From assembly GCF_000802225.1 (NCBI RefSeq), contig NZ_JTDI01000003.1:496001-560000 (forward strand): a stretch of DNA of 64,000 bases, read 5' to 3'. The notes beneath the pieces were generated by a model that worked only from the letters and a program-made list of their open reading frames with translations, made no database searches and was not told the DNA's origin. Within the stretch, counting starts at the first letter, position 1. Each line of letters opens with the position of its first letter. The position numbers and the translations under genes are program-made. Source of the stretch: Novosphingobium malaysiense (GTDB lineage: Bacteria; Pseudomonadota; Alphaproteobacteria; Sphingomonadales; Sphingomonadaceae). Below are positions 24,541-33,339 of this stretch, piece after piece.

Positions 24541-27500
24541 GCCGGATCTCCCGAGGCTCGACGCCGCTCGCGCAGCTGCGCCCGGACGGTGGCGAGGCCA
24601 TCGCGAACACTGCGGCGGACCAGGACGAAGAACAGAGGAATGTAGAATATCGCCAGCAGCGTTGCCGTCAGCATGCCGCCGACGACTGCCGTACCGATGG
24701 CGATGCGGCTGTTGGCGCCGGCGCCCGTGGCGAGGGCGAGCGGGAGCACGCCGAAGATGAAGGCGAAGCTGGTCATCAGGATCGGGCGCAGGCGGATGCG
24801 GGCAGCTTCCAGCGCAGCATCGATCACGCGTTTGCCCTGCCGCTCGGCCTGTTCGGCGAATTCGATCATGAGGATCGCGTTCTTGGCGGCGAGACCCATC
24901 GTCGTGAGCAGGCCGATCTGGAGATAGACGTCGTTCTGCAGCCCGCGCAGTGTCACGAAAGCAATGGCGCCCAGCAGGCCCAGGGGGATCACGAGGATCA
25001 CCGCGACGGGGATGGACCAGCTCTCGTAGAGCGCGGCAAGGCACAGGAACACGACCAGCAGCGACAGCGCGTAGAGCGCGGGCGCCTGACCGGAGGAGAG
25101 GCGTTCCTGATAGGAGGATCCCGACCACGCCACGCTGATCCCGGGTATTTTCGACGCCAGCTGCGCCATCTCGTCCATGGCGGTGCCAGAGCTCACGCCC
25201 GGCGCGGCGGTACCCGAGAACTCGTACGCGGGCAGGCCGTTGAAACGCGAGGTCGAGCTGGGCGCAGTCGACCAGCTTACGGTGGAGAAGGCGGAGAAGG
25301 GCGACATCTGCCCGTTGGAGCCGCGGACGAACCACTGCGAGAGGTCTTCCGGCCGTGAGCGGAAGGGGGCATCGCCCTGGACATAGACCCGCTTTACGCG
25401 GCCCTTGTCGATGAAATCGTTGACGTAGGTGCCGCCCCAGGCGGTCGAAAGCGTGTCGTTCACGTCGTTGGCATCGAGGCCGAAGGCGGTCAGCGCGCGG
25501 GTGTCGGTGTCGATCTTGAGAGTGGACACATCGGGCAGGTCGCCCAGTCGCACGCCGGTAAGCCGATCGTTCTGCGATGCTTCGGCCAGCAGCCTGTCGC
25601 GCGCTTCCTCGAAATTCTCGCGGCTCATGCCGGTACGGTTCTGGAGCTGCATCTCGAAGCCCGAGGACGTACCCAGGCCCCGGATCGCGCCCGGCACCAG
25701 CGCGAAGACCTGCGCATTGCGGAAGTTGCGGAAAGCGCCGATCGCGCGCTGGACGATGGCGTCGGCGGAATCGCTCGGGTCCGTGCGCTCTTCCCAGTCC
25801 TTGAGCCGGATGAAGGCCTGCCCGGTATTCTGGCCGCTCGCCCCGAAACCCGCTCCCGAAATCGAGAACATGCCCGAGACGTTCTGCTTCTCGTAGGTGA
25901 GGAAGTAGTTTTCGATTTCGTGCTGCACGTCCTCGGTCTGTTCGCGTGGTGTGCCGGCGGGCAGGCGCCATTGCACCATCACGAGGCCCTGATCCTCGTT
26001 GGGCAGGAACCCGGTGGGCAAGCGTTGGAACAGCACAAGCGTGGCGACACAGATCACCGCGAACACGCCAAGCCAGCGCCACTTGTGCGCGACGATACGC
26101 TCGATCCCGCGCCCATAGGCCGACGTACCGCGTTCGAAAGTGCGGTTGAAGCCCTTGTGGAACTTCTCCCACCCGCGCGCCAGCAATGGAAAGCTCTTCT
26201 CGATAAATGTGGGGATCTTCTCGTCTTCCGGCATCTTGGGCTTGAGCAGCGACGCGGTGAGAGCGGGGCTGAGGATCAGCGCGACCAGCACCGACAGCAC
26301 CATGGCCGAGATGATCGTCAGCGAAAACTGGCGGTAGATCACGCCCGTCGATCCGCCGAAGAACGCCATCGGCAGGAACACGGCAGAGAGGACCAGCGCG
26401 ATGGCGATCAGCGCGACCTGGATTTCCTCCATCGACTTGATCGTGGCCTCGCGCGCCGACATGCCGGGATTCTCTTCCAGCAGGCGCTCGACGTTCTCGA
26501 CCACGACGATGGCGTCGTCGACCAGCAGGCCGATTGCCAGCACCAGCCCGAACAGCGTCAACGTGTTGATCGAGAAGCCCATGACATAGAGGATTGCGAA
26601 AGTGCCCAGCAGCACGACCGGAACCGCAATCGCCGGAATCAGCGTGGCGCGCCAACTCTGCAGGAAGACGAACATCACGATGACGACGAGGACGATGGCT
26701 TCGAACAGCGCCTTTTCGACTTCGGAAATCGAGAGCTTGATGAACTCGGTGGTGTCGCTGCCGTAGGTGAACTCGAGGCCGTCCGGCATGTTGTTGGACA
26801 GCTCTTCCATCTTCGCCTTGACCGCCTCGGCGGTTGCCAGTGCGTCGGCGCCGGGTGAGAGCGATACCGATACGCCCGCGCCGGGATGCCGGTTGAAGCG
26901 GCTGACGGCGCTGTAGTTCTCTGCCCCTATTTCGACACGGGCGACATCGCCCACGGTGACCACGGAGCCATCGGAGTTGGTCTTCACCACGATGGCCCGG
27001 AACTGTTCTGGGGTCTGCATCCGCGAGCCGGCGGTGACGATGGCGTCGATCGGTTGGCCTTCGGGAGCGGGCAGGCCGCCCAGCTCGCCGGCAGCTACTT
27101 CGGTGTTTTGCGAGCGGATGGCCGCGATCACATCGCTCGGCATCAGGGCCACGGCGGCCAGCTTGTTCGGGTTGAGCCAGATTCGCATCGCATGCGGCGC
27201 CCCGAACACGTTGACTTCGCCCACGCCCTCGACGCGTGAGAGCGGGTCCTGGATGTTCGACGTCAGGTAGTCCGAAACGTCCTGGTTCGATCGCGTGTCC
27301 GTGGCGTCGTAGACCGCGACGAGCAACAGCTGGTCGGGGTTGGACTTGGTGACCCGCACGCCCTGGTTCTGCACCGACTGGGGCAGGCGCGAGATGGCCG
27401 ACTGGACCTTGTTCTGGACCTGCACTTGCGCAATGTCCGGATCGGTACCCTTGGCGAAGACCGCGCTGATCGTCGCCCGACCGCGATTGGTGGACTGCGA

Positions 27501-27737
27501 GCTGAAGTAGAGCAGGCCGTCGATGCCGGTGAGCTGCTGCTCGATGATCTGGGTGACGCTGTTCTCGATCGTTTCGGCAGAAGCGCCGGGATAGGTGGCG
27601 CGGATATTGACCTGCGTGGGGGCGATGTCCGGGTATTGTTCATTGGGCAGGTATTCGAGCGCGCCGATCCCGGCGAGCATCACGACAATGGCAAGAACCC
27701 ATGCGAAGATCGGCCGGTCGATGAAGATTCGCGACAT
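24537..27737 (-). CDS. RND multidrug efflux pump, HAE1 family
   Basis: This 1066-residue pump has the full AcrB layout: 12 transmembrane helices, two large periplasmic loops, the PNEQYPDIAPTQV segment after TM1, the Asp-Asp proton relay in TM4 (IGLLVDDAIVVVENV) and Lys in TM10 (GLAAKNAILMIEF). It exports hydrophobic compounds from the periplasm or inner membrane through the cognate channel using proton motive force. It starts 7 nt after the adaptor stop and overlaps the channel gene by 4 nt. Next to a catabolic island, it may protect against a toxic substrate or intermediate. Confidence 0.94.
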   Translation of the reverse strand: MSRIFIDRPIFAWVLAIVVMLAGIGALEYLPNEQYPDIAPTQVNIRATYPGASAETIENSVTQIIEQQLTGIDGLLYFSSQSTNRGRATISAVFAKGTDPDIAQVQVQNKVQSAISRLPQSVQNQGVRVTKSNPDQLLLVAVYDATDTRSNQDVSDYLTSNIQDPLSRVEGVGEVNVFGAPHAMRIWLNPNKLAAVALMPSDVIAAIRSQNTEVAAGELGGLPAPEGQPIDAIVTAGSRMQTPEQFRAIVVKTNSDGSVVTVGDVARVEIGAENYSAVSRFNRHPGAGVSVSLSPGADALATAEAVKAKMEELSNNMPDGLEFTYGSDTTEFIKLSISEVEKALFEAIVLVVIVMFVFLQSWRATLIPAIAVPVVLLGTFAILYVMGFSINTLTLFGLVLAIGLLVDDAIVVVENVERLLEENPGMSAREATIKSMEEIQVALIAIALVLSAVFLPMAFFGGSTGVIYRQFSLTIISAMVLSVLVALILSPALTASLLKPKMPEDEKIPTFIEKSFPLLARGWEKFHKGFNRTFERGTSAYGRGIERIVAHKWRWLGVFAVICVATLVLFQRLPTGFLPNEDQGLVMVQWRLPAGTPREQTEDVQHEIENYFLTYEKQNVSGMFSISGAGFGASGQNTGQAFIRLKDWEERTDPSDSADAIVQRAIGAFRNFRNAQVFALVPGAIRGLGTSSGFEMQLQNRTGMSRENFEEARDRLLAEASQNDRLTGVRLGDLPDVSTLKIDTDTRALTAFGLDANDVNDTLSTAWGGTYVNDFIDKGRVKRVYVQGDAPFRSRPEDLSQWFVRGSNGQMSPFSAFSTVSWSTAPSSTSRFNGLPAYEFSGTAAPGVSSGTAMDEMAQLASKIPGISVAWSGSSYQERLSSGQAPALYALSLLVVFLCLAALYESWSIPVAVILVIPLGLLGAIAFVTLRGLQNDVYLQIGLLTTMGLAAKNAILMIEFAEQAERQGKRVIDAALEAARIRLRPILMTSFAFIFGVLPLALATGAGANSRIAIGTAVVGGMLTATLLAIFYIPLFFVLVRRSVRDGLATVRAQLRERRRASGDPA

Positions 27738-27744
27738 GCCGGGA

Positions 27745-28908
27745 TCAGGTGCCCTTGCCGGAGCCGGCAGCCGACGGCGGGGCGATCTTCTGCGGTGTCG
27801 AGGCTGGCGTCGGCTTCACCTCGGCACCCTGCCTGAGCCCGTTGAGGCCCTGCACGATGACCTTGTCGCCCTTCCGGAGGCCGGCGGTGATGACCGAACT
27901 GGCCTTGAAGGTCCGGTCAGCGGAGACCTTGCGCCGCTCCGCCTTGTTGTCCTTGTTCACGACCATGACATAGGCGCTGCCGTCGAAATCGCGGCGCACC
28001 GCCGTCTGCGGCACGAGAAACGCATTGGGATCGGAAGCCTGGTCGAACACGGCGGTCACGAACATTCCGGGCAGCAGCAGGCCGTCGGGATTGGGGAAGC
28101 GCGCGCGCAGCGTGACCGTTCCCGTGTCCTCGTTCACCGTGACTTCCGAGAACTCCACGGTGCCGGAAAATTCGTATTGCGAACCACCGTCGAGCACCAG
28201 GTGCACCTCGGTGCTGCCCGGCGTCACGCCGCCGGCCGCGAGCTTGCGGCGCAGCGCCGTCAGGTCCGCGGCGGACTGCTGCATGTCGACATAGATCGGA
28301 TCGGTGCGCTGGATGATCGCCAGCGGGTCGGTCTGGCTGGCACTGGCGAGCGCGCCTACGGTCGCCAGCGAACGGCCGATGCGGCCGCTGATCGGGGCAG
28401 GAACGGTCGTGAAGCGCAGGTTGATGCGCGCGGTATCGAGCGAGGCAGCGTTTTGGGCCACGGCCGCCTGGGCAACACGTGCTTCGGCCCGCGCGTCGGT
28501 ATAGTCCTGCTTGGCGATCGCCTCCATCTCGGCAAGCGGCTTGTAGCGCTCCGCCTTCGCTGCTGCAGCATCGGCCGTCGCCCTGGCGCTGGCAAGGTTG
28601 GCCTTCGCCTGGTTGACCGCGGCTTCGTAAAGGCTGGGATCGATCTGGAACAGTGGCTGGCCGGCCCGCACGTAGCTGCCCTGGGTGAAATAGCGCTTCC
28701 GGATCACGCCCGAGACCTGGGGGCGTACTTGTGATGTCTCGTAGGCGACCGTGCGGCCGCTGAGCGAAGCAGACAGCGGCACTGCCGTGGGTTGCAGCAC
28801 GATGTAACCGACCTGCACGGGCGGGCGGCCGGTGCGAGCATCCGGATCGTCGGAGCAGCCGGCTAGAGACGCTGTCGTCAGCAGGCCGAGGGAGAGGCGC
28901 AAGAACAT
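27745..28908 (-). CDS. RND efflux periplasmic adaptor (membrane fusion protein)
   Basis: From ATG 28908 the protein is 387 residues with a lipoprotein signal (LTTASLAGC, C18). It then has the lipoyl half-motif VRPQVSGVIRKRYFTQGSYV, an alpha-hairpin rich in Ala/Arg/Glu (about 85-150), the second lipoyl half (TVPAPISGRIGRS) and a beta-barrel domain. A GTG 45 nt upstream is in frame, but the shorter start places the lipoprotein signal properly. It bridges pump and channel. It is the first gene of the efflux operon; no regulator gene is adjacent. Confidence 0.9.
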   Translation of the reverse strand: MFLRLSLGLLTTASLAGCSDDPDARTGRPPVQVGYIVLQPTAVPLSASLSGRTVAYETSQVRPQVSGVIRKRYFTQGSYVRAGQPLFQIDPSLYEAAVNQAKANLASARATADAAAAKAERYKPLAEMEAIAKQDYTDARAEARVAQAAVAQNAASLDTARINLRFTTVPAPISGRIGRSLATVGALASASQTDPLAIIQRTDPIYVDMQQSAADLTALRRKLAAGGVTPGSTEVHLVLDGGSQYEFSGTVEFSEVTVNEDTGTVTLRARFPNPDGLLLPGMFVTAVFDQASDPNAFLVPQTAVRRDFDGSAYVMVVNKDNKAERRKVSADRTFKASSVITAGLRKGDKVIVQGLNGLRQGAEVKPTPASTPQKIAPPSAAGSGKGT

Positions 28909-29226
28909 GGTAAGGGACAGTTTTGGAGTCAAAGGGTAAACCAAGTAGTACACCTTTACGAAAACTTGCGGGTTCTATCGATAGATTTCTCGCACTCCGC
29001 AAGCGCCTATTTCGCACTTGCGACATTTTGCGACCAGCCAACGGCTGCAGCGAACGGTAGCAGCCTCGCTGGCGCCGACGTGCTCGCCCCCCGTCGTGGC
29101 GTGCATTGCCGAGTTGCGGCCGACGGGGGGCCGCGTCGTATTTGAGGAAGGAAGCTTTCCCGAGCCCGGAAAAGGCCCAGCTGGCCCACCTTCGCAGGGC
29201 CGGTGTTTTGCTGGGAAATAGGCCGG
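28909..29226. promoter_or_regulatory. Intergenic region upstream of the efflux operon
   Basis: I find no convincing gene here. There is a perfect 12-bp palindrome TCTATCGATAGA (28974-28985) 66 nt before the adaptor start, a GTAAA...TTTAC dyad (28936-28959), and a 10-bp GC hairpin (CCCCCCGTCG at 29087-29096 with 29121-29130). The efflux promoter must lie here, and the tRNA-Ser transcript ends here. Confidence 0.5.
28974..28985. promoter_or_regulatory. Candidate operator of the efflux operon
   Basis: TCTATCGATAGA is a perfect 12-bp palindrome in the promoter region of the adaptor gene. A TetR- or MarR-type repressor site is plausible, but no adjacent regulator gene supports the assignment. Confidence 0.4.
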
Positions 29227-29316
29227 TGGCGGACAGGGTGGGATTCGAACCCACGGTGAGCTTGCACCCACGGCGGTTTTCAAGACCGCTGCCTTAAACC
29301 ACTCGGCCACCTGTCC
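29227..29316 (-). tRNA. tRNA-Ser(UGA)
   Basis: The minus strand folds into a tRNA: acceptor GGACAGG pairs with CCTGTCC, discriminator G, encoded CCA (29227-29229). The D-arm is GCCGAGTGGTTTAAGGC and the T-arm GTGGGTTCGAATCCCAC. The anticodon loop CTTGAAA gives anticodon UGA. A long variable arm (GTGGGTGCAAGCTCAC) is typical of serine tRNAs. Confidence 0.96.
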
Positions 29317-29470
29317 GCTGCCCATCGCGCATAGCCAAATGTGGCGCGGGTGCAAGAGGGTGTGGAGTGCGCCTTGGCACGGTGAATGGCATCGCCTTTG
29401 CGCCGGCTGTCCACGGCGGCGGCGAACGAACGGTTTGCAAGGGCTCGGCTTTGTGCGAAATTCGCCGGCA

Positions 29471-30505
29471 ATGATTTCGATGAAAACACCCAAGCTTTTG
29501 CGCATTCCCGTCCTGGTTGCCAGCCTCGCCATGCTGCCTTTGCCGGCCACGCGCGCTGACGCCCAGCAGGAGAGCTTTTCCTCCTACATGCAGCTTGTGG
29601 CCGCACATGCCCGCAGCCAGGGGGTGAGCGAGCGGACGATCACCTCCGTTCTCGGCGGCCTTACACCGAACCAGCGGGTCATCGAGCTCGATACGGCCCA
29701 GCCGGGGCGTCAGAGCGGGCCGCCGCCGATGGCCCCCTACATCGCCCGGCACGTGGGAAGTTCGATCGTCAGCCGGGGAAGGGCCCGCTATGCGGCATTG
29801 TCCTCGATCCTGCCGGGAATCGAGCGTCGCTATGGTGTGCCGGCCTCGGTCCTCTTCGCGATCTGGGGGCACGAGACCAATTACGGCAGTTACACCGGCG
29901 ATTTCGACCTCGCGCGGTCGCTCGCGACCCTGGCCTGGGAAGGGCGCCGGCGCGACCTGTTCGAGGGCGAACTGATCGCGCTGTTGAAGATGGTGGACCG
30001 CGGCGTGCCGCGCGACAAGCTCAAGGGCAGCTGGGCAGGGGCGTTCGGTTATCCGCAATTCCTGCCGAGCGTCTATCTGCGTCTCGCCGTCGACGGCGAC
30101 GGCGACGGCAGGGCCGATATCTTCGATAATTCGGCTGACTCGCTGGCGTCGATTGCCAATTACTTTCGCGATGCCGGCTGGCGGCAGGGGCAGCCGTGGG
30201 GCGTGCGCGCCGCCGTGCCTTCGGGGTTCGACGTCGACGCCTATGCCACCAAGCTCAATGCGCCGAGCTGCGATCGTGTCCATGCCCGCCATTCGCAGTG
30301 GAAGACCGTTTCCGAATGGCGCGCCCTGGGCGTTTCTCCGCTGGAACCGATCGCCAGCGACGTCCTCGTCTCGCTGTTCCAGCCCGACGGGCCGGGCACG
30401 CCGGCGTATCTGTTAACCGGGAATTATCGGGTGATCCTGCAGTACAACTGCTCGAATTACTATGCCCTGTCCGTAGGATTGCTTGCCGATGAGATTGCCC
30501 GTTAA
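29471..30505 (+). CDS. Lytic murein transglycosylase (MltB/SLT_2 family)
   Basis: From ATG 29471 the protein is 344 residues with a signal peptide (MKTPKLLRIPVLVASLAML... ATRADA; ATG 29480 is an equally good start). The SLT_2 domain is clear: VPASVLFAIWGHETNYGSYTG with the catalytic Glu in GHETNYG, then GAFGYPQFLPSVYL and a D-G-D-rich segment (VDGDGDGRADIFDN). It cleaves the MurNAc-GlcNAc bond of peptidoglycan in the periplasm. There is no lipobox, so it is a soluble form. It is the first gene of the nine-gene operon and overlaps the next by 17 nt. Confidence 0.92.
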   Translation: MISMKTPKLLRIPVLVASLAMLPLPATRADAQQESFSSYMQLVAAHARSQGVSERTITSVLGGLTPNQRVIELDTAQPGRQSGPPPMAPYIARHVGSSIVSRGRARYAALSSILPGIERRYGVPASVLFAIWGHETNYGSYTGDFDLARSLATLAWEGRRRDLFEGELIALLKMVDRGVPRDKLKGSWAGAFGYPQFLPSVYLRLAVDGDGDGRADIFDNSADSLASIANYFRDAGWRQGQPWGVRAAVPSGFDVDAYATKLNAPSCDRVHARHSQWKTVSEWRALGVSPLEPIASDVLVSLFQPDGPGTPAYLLTGNYRVILQYNCSNYYALSVGLLADEIAR

Positions 30506-31463
30506 CCGCGTTATCCCCTTTGCCGCGCTGCTTCTGCTGGGCACGGGGCCTGCGATCGCGAAGGACCATTCGGAAAAGCAGACCGTGCCGGTGACCGGCC
30601 CGGCCGCGGACTATCCCGTGGTCATCGGCGATCCGTTTACCATAGGCGACACCGTCTGGACCCCGACCGACCAGCTCAATTACGATGCTGTCGGGTACGC
30701 GACCGTTGGCGGCGACGATGTTTCCGGCGTTACCGGCGCCCACAAGACGCTGCCGTTGCCCAGCTATGTCGAGGTTACGGCTCTGGATAGCGGCAAGACC
30801 ATTCTCCTCCGCCTCGAGCAGCGCGGTCCGATGGTCAACGACGTGCTGATCCAGCTGTCTCCGATGGCCGCAGAGCAGCTCGGCCTGGCGCCGGGCAGCC
30901 ATTCGCCGGTCCGTGTGCGCCGCGTCAATCCGCCGGAGCCGGAAAGAGCCCTGCTGCGGACCGGAAAGCGAGCGCCCGAGCGGATGGAGACGCCCGATGG
31001 CCTGCTAAAGGTGCTTCGCCGCAAGCTCGCCGATCAGGCACCGCTGCGTCCTCCGCCGTCGACGCCGCCCGAAATGCCGACGGGCGTGCCGGCGGAAACC
31101 GCAAAAGCGGCACCTACTCCCGGTTCCGACGCGAAACCGGCGGCAGTGGCGCAGCCTGTAACGTCGCCTCCGGCCGCGGCCCCCGTGGCCCCGGCTGCGC
31201 CGGCGCCGGCCGCGGCCAAGCAAGCGCCGAAGCCAGCCTCCTCGCCGGCAGCGGAGGGATCGCTGGTGGTGCAGGTCGCCGCGTTCTCGGTCGAGGCCAA
31301 TGCCCACAAGGCGGCCAGGCAGCTCGGCGCCAATGTCAGCCACCCCGGCAAGTACTGGCTGGTTCAGCTCGGCCCCTTCGCAAACAGTGCACAAGCCACG
31401 CCGGCGCTGGAGAAGGCCCGGCGCGCAGGCTATAGGGACGCACGAATCCAGTCTGCGGATTGA
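30489..31463 (+). CDS. RlpA-like double-psi-beta-barrel protein with SPOR domain
   Basis: This 324-residue protein has a signal peptide (to about 24), an RlpA-like DPBB domain (about 62-146), a Pro/Ala-rich linker (about 185-252) and a C-terminal SPOR domain (about 256-322, VVQVAAFSVEANAHKAARQL) that binds denuded septal glycan. RlpA enzymes are septal lytic transglycosylases with two acidic residues, including the Asp of the DRGP motif. Here that segment is EQRGPM (110-115), so the Asp is Gln, and the usual SGE segment is missing, while AHKTLP (84-89) is kept. It may bind rather than cleave glycan. Confidence 0.85.
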   Translation: MRLPVNRVIPFAALLLLGTGPAIAKDHSEKQTVPVTGPAADYPVVIGDPFTIGDTVWTPTDQLNYDAVGYATVGGDDVSGVTGAHKTLPLPSYVEVTALDSGKTILLRLEQRGPMVNDVLIQLSPMAAEQLGLAPGSHSPVRVRRVNPPEPERALLRTGKRAPERMETPDGLLKVLRRKLADQAPLRPPPSTPPEMPTGVPAETAKAAPTPGSDAKPAAVAQPVTSPPAAAPVAPAAPAPAAAKQAPKPASSPAAEGSLVVQVAAFSVEANAHKAARQLGANVSHPGKYWLVQLGPFANSAQATPALEKARRAGYRDARIQSAD

Positions 31464-31495
31464 CCGGAACAGCCGGCTCCGCATGCAAAGGCGCC

Positions 31496-32695
31496 ATGTC
31501 GGCGTGCGGGAGAAGTCGGGTCTTGAAGTCGAAAGTGAAGTTTGGGCTGGCACTGGCTCTACCCGTGGCCGCCCTGGCAACTCCCGTCAGCGCGGCAAAT
31601 CCCGAACCCCCGGCCGAGCTGGCACCCATCCCGGTCAGTCTGCTGGTCGATCTCGGCTCGGGGCAGGTGCTTGAGCAGCGTCATCCGGATACCCCTTTCC
31701 TGCCCGCTTCCGTCACTAAGGTGATGACGGCCTATGTCGCCTTCGAGGAGATCGCCGCCGGACGGCTTTCGCTGGACCGGGTTTTTCAGGAGCGGCCGGA
31801 GACGGAGAAGGAATGGTTCGCCAAGGGCACCAACATGTACCTGACCGTCAAGGACAGGCCGACCACGCGCGATCTGCTTCACGGCATCCTGACGCAATCG
31901 GCAAACGACGCGTGCGTCGTCCTGGCTGAAGGCTATGCCGGGAGTGTGCCGGAATGGACGGCGAAGATGAACGATGCCGCCCGCCGCCTGGGAATGACGC
32001 TAAGCCACTACAATACGCCGAATGGCTGGATGGACGAGGGCCATACCTATGTGACGGCACGCGACATGGTGAGGCTGGCCGACGCGATGATCACCCGCCA
32101 TCCCAAGCTTTACCGCGAGTTCTCCGGTCACAAGCGCTGGTACTGGAAGGGCGTCGCCGGTGAAGTGCACATGCGCAGCCACGATCCGATCATCGGCGTG
32201 GTGCCCGGGGCCGACGGGATCAAGACTGGCTACACCCGCGAGGCCGGATACAATTTCGTCGGCACCGCCGAGCGCAACGGGCGTAGGCTGGTGATGGTCC
32301 TGGCCGGTTCGCCGACTACTCCCGTTAGGGACAAGGCCGCGCGGGCTCTGATCGAGTGGGGCTTTTCCGCCTGGACCCCCCGGCATCTGTTCGACAAGGG
32401 GCAGCCCGTGGCGAAGGCGCAGGTGCAGGATGGCGATGCACTGACGGTGCCGCTCGTCGCCAACCGCGAGGTACATGCTACCTTGCCGAAGGATAGCCAG
32501 CGTAAGATCAGTCTTTCCGTGCACTACCGGGGGCCGCTGGTCGCCCCGATCCGCAAGGGGGACAAGATCGCCGACCTCACCATCCAGGTTCAGGGGCTCG
32601 AGCCTGGCCAGGTGCCGCTTTTTGCCGGGCGCGACGTCGGCAAGGCCGGTACGCTGGACAGGCTGTGGAACGGGCTTATCACCCTTTTCTCATGA
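31496..32695 (+). CDS. dacA: D-alanyl-D-alanine carboxypeptidase (PBP5/DacA family)
   Basis: The 399 residues from ATG 31496 include a signal peptide ending PVSA, the S11 peptidase motifs SVTK (SxxK), SAN (in TQSANDACVV) and KTG (DGIKTGYTREAG), and a C-terminal PBP5_C beta domain. An alternative TTG start at 31523 would give a tidier signal peptide. It trims the terminal D-Ala of periplasmic peptidoglycan pentapeptides. Its stop overlaps the tmk start (ATGA), and it follows two other cell-wall genes. Confidence 0.93.
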   Translation: MSACGRSRVLKSKVKFGLALALPVAALATPVSAANPEPPAELAPIPVSLLVDLGSGQVLEQRHPDTPFLPASVTKVMTAYVAFEEIAAGRLSLDRVFQERPETEKEWFAKGTNMYLTVKDRPTTRDLLHGILTQSANDACVVLAEGYAGSVPEWTAKMNDAARRLGMTLSHYNTPNGWMDEGHTYVTARDMVRLADAMITRHPKLYREFSGHKRWYWKGVAGEVHMRSHDPIIGVVPGADGIKTGYTREAGYNFVGTAERNGRRLVMVLAGSPTTPVRDKAARALIEWGFSAWTPRHLFDKGQPVAKAQVQDGDALTVPLVANREVHATLPKDSQRKISLSVHYRGPLVAPIRKGDKIADLTIQVQGLEPGQVPLFAGRDVGKAGTLDRLWNGLITLFS

Positions 32696-33339
32696 CCACG
32701 GGACGTTTCATCGCGCTGGAAGGCGGGGAGGGGGCCGGCAAGTCGACGCAGGCCCGGCTGCTTGCCGATGCCTTGCGGGCGCGGGGGGTCGAGGTTGTGG
32801 TCACGCGCGAACCGGGCGGAACGCCGGGTGCCGAAGCAATCCGCAAGCTGCTGCTGGAAGGCGTGCCCGATGACGCGGGACCGGGCTGGAACCCCCGTGC
32901 CGAGGCGTTGTTGTTCGCAGCTGCCCGCTCCGATCACGTCGAACGGCTGATCAAGCCCGCATTGGCGCGCGGTGCCTGGGTCGTGTGCGATCGCTTCCTG
33001 GACTCGAGCCGTGCCTATCAGGGCGGCGGCGGCGGTCTTTCCGATGCCGATATCGTGGCGCTCCACGCCATCGGCAGCGAGGGGCTGCTGCCCGACCTGA
33101 CGCTGCTGATCGAGGTGACCCCGGATGTCGCGGCGCAGCGGCTTGCCTTGCGCGATACCGGCGGCACCGATCGCATCGGTGGACGCGACACGTCATACCA
33201 CGCGCGTGTCGCGCAGGCCTTCGCGTCTTTGGCAGAGAGCGAGCCGGACCGTTTCGTCCGCATCGATGGCAACCGGACACCCGAAGCGACCCAGGCCGGC
33301 GTGCTGGCTGCTCTTGCGCCGCTACTGGATTCGGCATGA
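32692..33339 (+). CDS. tmk: Thymidylate kinase
   Basis: This 215-residue dTMP kinase has the P-loop GGEGAGKST (11-19), TREPGGTPGAE (the DR(Y/E)-like segment of the family) and DRFLDSSRAYQGGGGG. It phosphorylates dTMP to dTDP for DNA synthesis in the cytoplasm. Both ends overlap neighbours by 4 nt (ATGA with dacA, ATGA with holB), so the three are translationally coupled. The length is normal. Confidence 0.97.
   Translation: MTTGRFIALEGGEGAGKSTQARLLADALRARGVEVVVTREPGGTPGAEAIRKLLLEGVPDDAGPGWNPRAEALLFAAARSDHVERLIKPALARGAWVVCDRFLDSSRAYQGGGGGLSDADIVALHAIGSEGLLPDLTLLIEVTPDVAAQRLALRDTGGTDRIGGRDTSYHARVAQAFASLAESEPDRFVRIDGNRTPEATQAGVLAALAPLLDSA

Noticed and set aside
24541-26655. Open extension upstream of the efflux channel gene
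   Set aside because: It runs through the RND pump gene in another frame. The lipoprotein signal at 24540 and the ATGA overlap mark the real start.
29227-29316. Genomic island inserted at tRNA-Ser
   Set aside because: No integrase gene and no direct copy of the tRNA 3' end was seen on either side, and the flanking operons have host-like composition.
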